A DNA stretch of 12,034 nt from assembly GCA_024279575.1 (NCBI GenBank), contig JAJRRJ010000158.1, positions 1-12,034 of the forward strand. Reading direction: 5' to 3'. Source of the stretch: Alphaproteobacteria bacterium. GTDB lineage: Bacteria; Pseudomonadota; Alphaproteobacteria; Rhizobiales; Devosiaceae. The position numbers and the translations under genes are program-made. How positions within the stretch are numbered: position 1 is the first letter of the stretch; every line of letters starts with the position of its first letter. Under the pieces are notes generated by a model. The model saw only the letters and a program-made list of their open reading frames with translations. It had not been told where the DNA came from and made no database searches. Below are positions 4,984 through 10,891 of the stretch, one piece after another.

Positions 4984-7478
4984 TTTTCCCGCAACAATGC
5001 TTCGCGTACCGAGAGCCCGTCAAACGGGGCGATAAATGTTCTGATGGCTAGGCGATCAACAGGGGGTGTTGCGAGCAAACTCAGGTCTCTCACCCCGGTC
5101 AGAGCCATCTGCAATGTCCGTGGAATCGGCGTTGCGGTCAAAGTAAGCACATGCACAGCGCTTTTCAGCTCCTTGAGCTGTTCCTTGTGACCAACCCCAA
5201 AATGCTGTTCCTCATCCACCACCAGCAGCCCAAGGTCAAAAAATTTGACTGTTTTGGCCAACAGGGCATGGGTGCCGATAACAATATCCACCGAGCCATC
5301 TTCCAACCCTTGCTTGACCTTTCTTAACTCACCTGCCGGAACCAGTCGCGAAGCTTGCGCCACTCGAACCGGAAGGCCGGCAAAGCGCTGTGAAAATGTC
5401 TTGAAATGTTGACGCGCCAAAAGCGTGGTGGGCACCACAACAGCCACCTGTTTTCCGCTGAGCGCCACACAAAACGCAGCCCGCAAGGCCACTTCTGTTT
5501 TGCCAAATCCAACATCCCCGCATACCAGACGGTCCATTACCTTGCCCGAAGAAATATCCTCCATGATGGCGTCAATGGCCGCCAGTTGATCTTCAGTTTC
5601 TTCAAACTGAAACCGGGTTACAAATTCATCATAGGCACCTGTGGGCAGTTCCACCGGTTCGGCCTGCAACAGTGCGCGCTTGGCGGCAACCTTGATCAAT
5701 TGTTCTGCCATTATGCGAATACGGTTTTTAAGCTGTGCCTTCTTGGCCTGCCAGGCAACTCCCCCAAGGCGATCCAGCTGGGCCGAAGAACTCCCCTCCC
5801 CATACCGGGTTAAAAGCTCGATATTTTCCACCGGCAGATAAAGCTTGTCACCGCGCGCATATTCGATCTCGACACAGTCATGGGGTGCACCTGCGGCCTG
5901 AATCGCCTTTAGCCCGATAAAACGGCCAATCCCGTGGTCCACATGCACAACAAAGTCCCCGGCAGCCAACGACGAGGCCTCCTTAAGTGCATTTTTGACC
6001 TTGCGCCGGCGTTGCCCGCGCACCAACCGTTCCCCAAGTATATCCTGTTCGCTCAAAACCAACATGTCATTGGTCTCAAACCCATGTTCAAGACCAAGAA
6101 TAACCAACGCAGTGATCCCCGGCGCAACCGCCTTTGCCCCATGCCAGTTGCCTACAAGTTTATGGTTTTTCAAACCATGGTCCACAAGAACCTGCGCCAT
6201 TCGATCGCGCGTGCCTTCAGACCAGCAGGCAATAATTGTGCACTTTTTAGCCTCCACCGCTGCCGATAGTCGCCCCACAACAGCCTCAAATAAATTAATG
6301 TCATTGGACTGGCGTTCAGCGGCAAAGCTCGCGGGAATTCTTCCCCCGAAATCCGACACAAAGGATTGAGAGGGCACACCGGAAAATCCGCTGAACTGAA
6401 TGGTTTTACCCTGCCCGGCAAGTCCATAACTGTTTTCGCCCAGATCATAAAGCAATGCAGGATCAATCGGGTTATATTTGGCCCCACGTCCTGCTACCTG
6501 TTCCTTTTCAGCCTGGGAATTTATTCTGGCCTGGTAATAATCCCTGATTTGCAGCCGCCGCTCAGAAACAGCCTCCAATACCTGTTCATCAAATACAAAT
6601 GGCGCACCTGCGCAATAGTCGGCCAGCGAATTCATTTTGTCATAAAACAGTGGCAACCAATGCTCGGCCCCCGCATATCTTTGCCCGGCGCTGATTGCCG
6701 CATAAAGCGGGTCATCCACCGTATTACCGCCAAAGGCACTGGTATATCCGGTTCTAAAATTCCTGATGGTTTCAGGCGTAAAAATAATTTCACTCATCGG
6801 TACCAGCGAAATATCACCCAGATTGCTTTTCGTGCGCTGGCTGTCAGCGTCAAATGTCCGTAACGATTCAAGCGTTAAACCAAAAAAATCAAATCTTATC
6901 GGATTGGCCTTCCCCGCCGGGAACAAATCAATCAAGCCGCCCCGCACCGCAAATTCACCCGGTTCGCGCACTGTTGGCACCCGCAAATAACCGTTTATAT
7001 TGGCCCACTCGATCAGCCTTTTACTATCCACCACCATGCCAGCCCTGGCGACAAAAGACATTTGCTTCACCACATCAACAGGCACAACTTTTTGCACCAG
7101 CGCGTTGGAGGCCGTAAGCACTATCGCTCCATTAGTTTCCGGGGCAAGCAGCTTGGCGAGCGTGTCCATTCGCGCTGCCACAGATACAGCGTTGGGCGAA
7201 ACCCGATCATAGGGCAAGCAATCCCATGCAGGGAAAGTCAAAACAGGGTGCCCCGGCATCATCTGGCGCAAAATCTCGGCCATGCGCTGCATGCGCGGCC
7301 CATCCCGCGCCACAAATACTACAGAAGCTACAAAAGAAGTAGAGGCCGCATCGCTTTTGTCCGCCTTTAGTCGCTCTTCAACTAATTTCACCAACACGCT
7401 GGCTTGCATACCCTCAGGAACATTCACCAGTGTCTGATCGGCAAATTCCAACGCCTCAATTTCCGCAGGATCACTCAT
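4944..7478 (-). CDS. mfd: Mfd N-terminal part (UvrB-like, RNA polymerase-interaction and first helicase domains)
   Basis: Covers 844 codons, of which about 831 are authentic. Domain order: UvrB-homology region, with FPAWDCLPYDRVSP at 82-95 and REPGEFAVRGGLIDLFP at 171-187, which binds UvrA; a middle linker domain to about 480; the CarD/RID domain (about 505-562; GDFVVHVDHGIGRFIGLK at 507-524), which contacts the RNA polymerase beta subunit; and the first RecG-like translocase lobe. In that lobe the Walker A motif GDVGFGKT is at 654-661, DEEQ at 755-758 and TATPIPRT at 781-788. ATG 7478 shares bases with the sdhE stop (ATGA). The last 13 residues are out of frame. Alone, this product would have one helicase lobe and could not translocate. 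Confidence 0.93.
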   Translation of the reverse strand: MSDPAEIEALEFADQTLVNVPEGMQASVLVKLVEERLKADKSDAASTSFVASVVFVARDGPRMQRMAEILRQMMPGHPVLTFPAWDCLPYDRVSPNAVSVAARMDTLAKLLAPETNGAIVLTASNALVQKVVPVDVVKQMSFVARAGMVVDSKRLIEWANINGYLRVPTVREPGEFAVRGGLIDLFPAGKANPIRFDFFGLTLESLRTFDADSQRTKSNLGDISLVPMSEIIFTPETIRNFRTGYTSAFGGNTVDDPLYAAISAGQRYAGAEHWLPLFYDKMNSLADYCAGAPFVFDEQVLEAVSERRLQIRDYYQARINSQAEKEQVAGRGAKYNPIDPALLYDLGENSYGLAGQGKTIQFSGFSGVPSQSFVSDFGGRIPASFAAERQSNDINLFEAVVGRLSAAVEAKKCTIIACWSEGTRDRMAQVLVDHGLKNHKLVGNWHGAKAVAPGITALVILGLEHGFETNDMLVLSEQDILGERLVRGQRRRKVKNALKEASSLAAGDFVVHVDHGIGRFIGLKAIQAAGAPHDCVEIEYARGDKLYLPVENIELLTRYGEGSSSAQLDRLGGVAWQAKKAQLKNRIRIMAEQLIKVAAKRALLQAEPVELPTGAYDEFVTRFQFEETEDQLAAIDAIMEDISSGKVMDRLVCGDVGFGKTEVALRAAFCVALSGKQVAVVVPTTLLARQHFKTFSQRFAGLPVRVAQASRLVPAGELRKVKQGLEDGSVDIVIGTHALLAKTVKFFDLGLLVVDEEQHFGVGHKEQLKELKSAVHVLTLTATPIPRTLQMALTGVRDLSLLATPPVDRLAIRTFIAPFDGLSVREALLRENIAAGRRFMWCRA

Positions 7479-7783
7479 TTATCTGCCAAATTTGAATTGG
7501 ATTTCAAATACAAGTGAAAGGCACGAATTTCGCCCAGCATTTCGCCGGTTTCCCCCGCAGGCAGCTCCGCCTGCCCCATCAGCCATTGCTGCAACTCGGT
7601 TTCTTCATATGCCATCACCGTTTCAAACAGCTCCAAACGGGGGCCATCAAACTGATGCACATGCGCATCACAAAAATGACCAAGAATAAAGTCCAGCTCC
7701 TTTGTCCCCCGGTGCCAGGCGCGATATATACCCCGGCGGCGCACCAATTGAAGGGTGCTGGTTGATTCATCCTTGGGCGACAT
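7475..7783 (-). CDS. sdhE: SdhE, FAD assembly factor for succinate dehydrogenase (DUF339)
   Basis: A 102-residue protein of the SdhE / SDHAF2 (Sdh5, YgfY) family, which helps attach FAD covalently to SdhA of succinate dehydrogenase in the cytosol. The family signature is plain: RRRGIYRAWHRGTKELDFIL (15-34), with the RGxxE motif at R25-G26-E29 that is essential in studied members, then ALPHA-helical segments with METELQQWL-like pattern at 60-70 (here EETELQQWLMG). Length is normal for alphaproteobacteria. The stop shares ATGA with the mfd start, so the two are translationally coupled. ATG 7783 has no Shine-Dalgarno sequence upstream (AAAAGTTTTCCC), and there is no better in-frame start nearby; a short or leaderless 5' end is possible. 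The gene diverges from recG. Confidence 0.92.
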   Translation of the reverse strand: MSPKDESTSTLQLVRRRGIYRAWHRGTKELDFILGHFCDAHVHQFDGPRLELFETVMAYEETELQQWLMGQAELPAGETGEMLGEIRAFHLYLKSNSNLADK

Positions 7784-7925
7784 GGGAAAACTTTTATTTG
7801 TTAAAACAATTGGAATACCCCCTTACCAAAGAAGCTTGTCGATTGTCAGCACTTGTTGCGCTATCGTGCAAAATAAATTCAGCAAACCCCGTTGCATGCC
7901 CTCAACAGGAAATAGAAACCACACA
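7784..7925. promoter_or_regulatory. Divergent promoter region between sdhE-mfd and recG
   Basis: These 142 bases must drive sdhE-mfd leftwards and recG rightwards. On the minus strand, TTGGTA and TTTTAA with a 17-base spacer sit just before the sdhE start; on the plus strand, CTTGTT and TAAATT with a 16-base spacer sit about 50 bases before recG. Both are weak matches to -35/-10 boxes. TTGTTAAAACAA (7798-7809) is a small inverted repeat near the sdhE start. The need for promoters is certain from gene orientation, but the exact boxes are guesses. Confidence 0.4.
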
Positions 7926-10034
7926 ATGCCACGCCCGCTAGAGCTCACGCCGCTATTTGCTTCCCTTCGTTCCTTCAAAGGGGTTGGCCCGCGACTAAAT
8001 TCACTCCTCTCTCGCTTTTTTGCTGCCGAAGAATCGGGGAGCCCGATTGCCCTTGATTTGTTGATGCACATGCCAGAACGGGCCATTGACCGGCGTCAGC
8101 AATCAACAGTATCCAATGCCCAACCAGGCAATATCAGCACACTTAAGCTACATATTGATACGCACTTCCCCGCGCCACGAGGCAAACGCAATATTCCTCA
8201 CCGGGTTTTGGCCCATGATGAAAGCGGTGAAATCACGCTGGTTTTTTTTGGCAATAACGGGGGGTGGGTTGAAAAATCCATGCCAGAGGGCGAGCAACGG
8301 TTTGTTTCGGGTGAAGTTGCTGAATTTGCCGGCAAAAAGCAGATCGTTCATCCTGATTATGTGGTCCCCCTCGACAAGTTTGATACCATGCCCCTTGTCG
8401 AGCCGGTTTACCCCCTCACCCATGGGCTTTCATCAAAAGTTCTACGTCGCCTGATTGCCAATGTTGTTAAAACAATTCCCCCCATTGACGAGTGGATACA
8501 ACCCGAAAGAATGAATGCCAACAACTGGCCCTCATTCGCCAAAGCCATGGAAAATATGCATGCGCCCACCTCACCTCAAGATACCGACATTCTGGGCCCA
8601 GCCCGCCTGCGGCTTGCCTATGATGAATATTTTGCAGGACAGCTCACTTTGCAACTCATTCGATCTCAAATGGTTGTTGAACGTGGCATCCCGCGCAAAT
8701 TCACCAATATCCTGACCCGGAAACTTGACGCAGTGCTGCCATTTCAACTTACCAAAAGCCAACAAAATGCCATTTTGGAAATCAAACAAGACATGGAAAC
8801 ACCCAATCGCATGTCACGGCTGCTTCAGGGTGATGTGGGGTCTGGAAAAACCATTGTTGCATTGGCAGCGATGGTAGCGATGGCCGAAAGCGGTGCCCAG
8901 TCGGCACTCATGGCACCAACTGAACTATTGGCAAACCAGCATTTTGACACCCTGTTGCCACTTTGTAAGGCAGTGGGGCTATCAATCACATTGATTACCG
9001 GAAAAATGAAAGCGGCAGAAAAGCAACAGGCATTGGAAAAAATCAAAACCGGAGAAATCCAGATCATCGTTGGCACCCACGCCTTATTTCAGGCCAGCGT
9101 CACTTTTGCCGATCTGGGACTTACCATTGTCGATGAACAACACAGATTTGGGGTGCATCAACGCCTGGCCCTTTCAAACAAAGGACAAAAGAGCGACCTT
9201 TTGGTTATGACTGCAACCCCAATTCCCCGCACCCTTATTCTTACCCATTTTGGCGATATGGCTATTTCAGTTTTAAGTGAAAAGCCCGCAGGCCGGCAAC
9301 CAATCGACACCGCAATGGTTCCCGCTTCTACCTATGGGCGCGTCATTTCCCGCCTGAAAAAACGGGTTGAAGAAGGCGCGCAGGCCTATTGGGTCTGCCC
9401 CCTGGTAGAGGAATCCGAAATCATTAATCTGGTTTCTGCCACGGACCGTCACGCAGCATTGAAAAAGGAGTTTGGCGACAAAGTTTCTCTTATCCATGGA
9501 CGCATGAAACCGGGCGAAAAGCAGAATATCATGCGGGATTTTAAGGATGGAAAAATCAGTATTCTGGTTGCCACAACTGTAATCGAGGTAGGTGTTGATG
9601 TACCCAATGCCACCATTATGATTGTTGAGCACGCGGAGCGTTTTGGCCTTTCCCAGTTACACCAGCTGCGAGGCCGTGTGGGGCGCGGCGAAAAAAATTC
9701 GGCCTGTCTACTCATTTACCAGGAACCGTTGGGCGAAACAGCAGCTGCCCGCCTCAACACCCTGACACAAACAGAGGATGGTTTTGAGATAGCCGAACAG
9801 GATCTGATATTGCGCGGCTCTGGAGACCTGCTTGGCACCCGCCAATCGGGCATGCCCGGCTATCGTCTTGCCATTCCTGACGTCCACAAACACCTGCTTG
9901 AATGGGCGCATCAGGATGCCAGCCAGATCATGGCCGAAAACCCAACCCTTGCCGGGGTTGAAGGCGATGCCTTGAAAAACCTCCTATACGTATTTCGGCG
10001 CGACCTTGCAATTCCACTTTTCCGCGCAGGTTAA
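7926..10034 (+). CDS. recG: RecG, ATP-dependent DNA helicase
   Basis: A 702-residue SF2 translocase that reverses stalled replication forks and branch-migrates Holliday junctions. Order: N-terminal helices and the wedge (OB-fold) domain up to about residue 200, with the helix-hairpin-like FKGVGPRL (18-25) and the IVHPDYVVP segment; then the two helicase lobes. Walker A GDVGSGKT is at 302-309, DEQH at 403-406, TATPIPRT at 429-436, TTVIEVGVDVPNAT as motif V, and QLHQLRGRVGRG (577-588) as motif VI. The C-terminal LRGSGDLLGTRQSG belongs to the RecG/Mfd translocation motif. Length fits alphaproteobacterial RecG (about 700). ATG 7926 is chosen because MPRPLELTPLFA is the natural N-terminus; AGGA at 7907-7910 is 15 bases away, rather far. 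Upstream in-frame starts would overlap sdhE. A run of eight T (8242-8249) is intact and in frame. Confidence 0.96.
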   Translation: MPRPLELTPLFASLRSFKGVGPRLNSLLSRFFAAEESGSPIALDLLMHMPERAIDRRQQSTVSNAQPGNISTLKLHIDTHFPAPRGKRNIPHRVLAHDESGEITLVFFGNNGGWVEKSMPEGEQRFVSGEVAEFAGKKQIVHPDYVVPLDKFDTMPLVEPVYPLTHGLSSKVLRRLIANVVKTIPPIDEWIQPERMNANNWPSFAKAMENMHAPTSPQDTDILGPARLRLAYDEYFAGQLTLQLIRSQMVVERGIPRKFTNILTRKLDAVLPFQLTKSQQNAILEIKQDMETPNRMSRLLQGDVGSGKTIVALAAMVAMAESGAQSALMAPTELLANQHFDTLLPLCKAVGLSITLITGKMKAAEKQQALEKIKTGEIQIIVGTHALFQASVTFADLGLTIVDEQHRFGVHQRLALSNKGQKSDLLVMTATPIPRTLILTHFGDMAISVLSEKPAGRQPIDTAMVPASTYGRVISRLKKRVEEGAQAYWVCPLVEESEIINLVSATDRHAALKKEFGDKVSLIHGRMKPGEKQNIMRDFKDGKISILVATTVIEVGVDVPNATIMIVEHAERFGLSQLHQLRGRVGRGEKNSACLLIYQEPLGETAAARLNTLTQTEDGFEIAEQDLILRGSGDLLGTRQSGMPGYRLAIPDVHKHLLEWAHQDASQIMAENPTLAGVEGDALKNLLYVFRRDLAIPLFRAG

Positions 10035-10039
10035 GGACC

Positions 10040-10085
10040 CCGCCAAAAGTGCGACCAAAGTGAGCTACCGCGCGATCAAAAAAGG
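10040..10085. repeat. Diverged third copy (C) of the tRNA-trailer repeat, after recG
   Basis: It starts 6 bases after the recG stop. The core GTGAGCTACCGCGCGAT (10060-10076) matches the tRNA-Ser trailer core at most positions, is followed by an A run as in the other copies, and has a CCGCC block before it. Here no tRNA gene follows; the bases after the A run (GGTGGAGGTG) recall a tRNA 3' end but are too short to call a remnant. The match is by eye and weaker than that between copies A and B. Confidence 0.35.
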
Positions 10086-10119
10086 TGGAGGTGAATAAAA
10101 ATCCATAAGCACCAACCAA

Positions 10120-10153
10120 GCGGCACAAGTGCCGCCGGCCAACAATTTGGCCG
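10120..10153. repeat. Two tandem hairpins between recG and tRNA-Val
   Basis: Hairpin one pairs GCGGCAC (10120-10126) with GTGCCGC (10129-10135). Hairpin two pairs CGGCCAA (10136-10142) with TTGGCCG (10147-10153) around CAAT. The two are perfect and directly adjacent. They lie between the converging recG and tRNA-Val transcripts, so they could protect or end one or both, although no T run follows on either strand. They could also be REP-like elements. Confidence 0.6.
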
Positions 10154-10199
10154 CCCTATCAGAGCGTGAGCGAAGCGAATTAGCGCGAGATATGTAAAA
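10151..10199. repeat. tRNA-trailer repeat, copy B (after tRNA-Val)
   Basis: Reads from CCGCCCTATC to AAAA on the plus strand, directly abutting the CCA end of tRNA-Val, exactly as copy A abuts tRNA-Ser. Shared blocks are CCGCCC, ATC-GAGC, the core GCGAATTAGCGCGAGAT (10175-10191), and a TA-rich end. By eye roughly four of five positions agree with copy A when small gaps are allowed. On the minus strand it is the tRNA trailer. Its first three bases are shared with the right arm of the second hairpin. Confidence 0.55.
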
Positions 10200-10275
10200 T
10201 GGTGGGCGGTGAGAGGCTCGAACTCCCGACATTCTCGGTGTAAACGAGATGCTCTACCAACTGAGCTAACCGCCC
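10200..10275 (-). tRNA. tRNA-Val, anticodon UAC
   Basis: A 76-nt minus-strand gene with encoded CCA (10200-10202). The acceptor stem pairs GGGCGGT (5', 10269-10275) with ACCGCCC, with discriminator A at 10203. The D arm reads TAGCTCAGTTGGTAGAGC. The anticodon arm is TCTCG / TTTACAC / CGAGA, with TAC at 10240-10242. The T arm contains GAGTTCGAGCC. It reads GUA and other GUN codons. It lies downstream of the HU gene on the same strand but behind that gene's terminator, so it should have its own promoter. Confidence 0.97.
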
Positions 10276-10335
10276 CATTTTTATTGCCTTTGGATGCTTC
10301 ATCCCAGACAGGACAAATCAAGTGCTTGCCCGGTT

Positions 10336-10348
10336 ACAATAATATTGT
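10336..10348. promoter_or_regulatory. 13-bp palindrome upstream of tRNA-Val
   Basis: ACAATA and TATTGT flank one central A, about 60 bases before the tRNA-Val 5' end on the minus strand. It sits in a 150-base spacer that must contain the tRNA-Val promoter. It may be an operator or upstream activating site, but I know no regulator with this site and the AT-rich arms reduce its weight. Confidence 0.25.
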
Positions 10349-10429
10349 GCAACGGCCTCTGATTAAAAGCAGTTGCGCATAAGGTCAACCACAAAATCAA
10401 CCCGATTGAATGAATATCTTTGCGTTTAC

Positions 10430-10462
10430 AAAAAAAGACCCCGACGAACTGCCGGGGCCTCT
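10430..10462 (-). terminator. Intrinsic terminator of the HU gene
   Basis: On the minus strand CCCCG (10453-10457) pairs with CGGGG (10439-10443); a G-U pair and a C-G pair extend the stem inwards, leaving a 5-base loop. TC and seven T follow (10430-10436). It lies about 30 bases after the HU stop, the standard place. A T6 run on the plus side (10464-10469) may give weak activity in the other direction too. Confidence 0.88.
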
Positions 10463-10488
10463 GATTTTTTCTATCTGTTCAATGAAGC

Positions 10489-10767
10489 CTAGCGGCCGTT
10501 AATGGTGTCTTTAAGACCCTTGCCCGGCTTGAATTTTGCCTGGTTTGAAGCGGGAATATCAATTTCGGCGCCAGTTGCTGGATTGCGGCCTTTAGTGGCT
10601 TTACGGCGAGAAACAGAAAACGTTCCAAAACCTACAAGACGAACTTCATCGCCTGCTTTCAGCGTAGAAGTCACCGCATCAATTACGGCATCAACCGCAG
10701 CGGTAGCTTCGGCTTTGGAAATATCAGCACGCTCAGCTACAACGCTGGCCAAATCATTCTTGTTCAT
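10489..10767 (-). CDS. hupB: HU-family DNA-binding protein
   Basis: A 92-residue histone-like protein that bends and compacts DNA as a dimer. Residues 1-45 form the helical dimerisation part (MNKNDLASVVAERADISKAE), followed by the saddle strands with EVRLVGFGTFSV (41-52) and the beta-arm with RNPATG (61-66), whose Pro63 intercalates between base pairs. The C-terminus, FKPGKGLKDTING, is typical. The first residues NKNDL and lack of long extensions favour HU over IHF subunits. AAGGA is 7 bases before ATG 10767, a strong ribosome site as expected of an abundant protein. It has its own terminator. In many proteobacteria lon precedes this gene; here an exporter gene does. The hupB symbol rests on family resemblance. 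Confidence 0.93.
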   Translation of the reverse strand: MNKNDLASVVAERADISKAEATAAVDAVIDAVTSTLKAGDEVRLVGFGTFSVSRRKATKGRNPATGAEIDIPASNQAKFKPGKGLKDTINGR

Positions 10768-10891
10768 TATTCAATCCTTATAAATAGCTCGTTCGTCACA
10801 ATTGCCCGAACTGTGGGGTGCACATTTCTGCGATTCTATCCAAAAGGCAAGGATTTGCGGCACTTTTTGCTCTATTTACCGTGCAAAACTT

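Larger units (their letters stand above)
3961..7478 (-). pseudogene. mfd: mfd, transcription-repair coupling factor, interrupted by one frameshift
   Basis: Mfd binds RNA polymerase stalled at DNA damage, pushes it off using ATP, and recruits UvrA for nucleotide excision repair. The gene is complete except that it occupies two reading frames. From 7478 the first frame is good until about codon 831, then leaves the family pattern (AAGRRFMWCRA) and stops at 4944. The second frame, read from TAT at 4983, continues exactly where the family expects (YRGGQAFYVVPRIKDQGR) to the stop at 3961. Restoring one base in the run at 4984-4988 gives about 1172 residues, close to the usual 1150-1170. Both halves look fully conserved, so the break is either a one-base sequencing or assembly error or a very recent mutation. 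It follows sdhE with an ATGA overlap and is probably co-transcribed with it. Confidence 0.9.

Noticed and set aside
4975..4995. Programmed -1 frameshifting in mfd
   Set aside because: Frame-0 codons GAA AAT would have to re-pair as GGA AAA; the first fails, and I see no clear stimulatory structure just downstream. Mfd is not known to be recoded.
5406..7370. Several plus-strand open frames of 60-165 codons opposite mfd
   Set aside because: They are antisense to conserved Mfd domains; their composition follows from mfd codon bias and none resembles a protein family.
7755..7925. Longer recG reading from upstream starts
   Set aside because: The extension overlaps sdhE and the divergent promoter region, and exceeds the normal RecG length; family-like sequence begins at ATG 7926.
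10086..10119. Degenerate tRNA gene after repeat copy C
   Set aside because: Only about ten bases resemble a tRNA 3' end, with no anticodon or D arm; kept only as a remark under the repeat.
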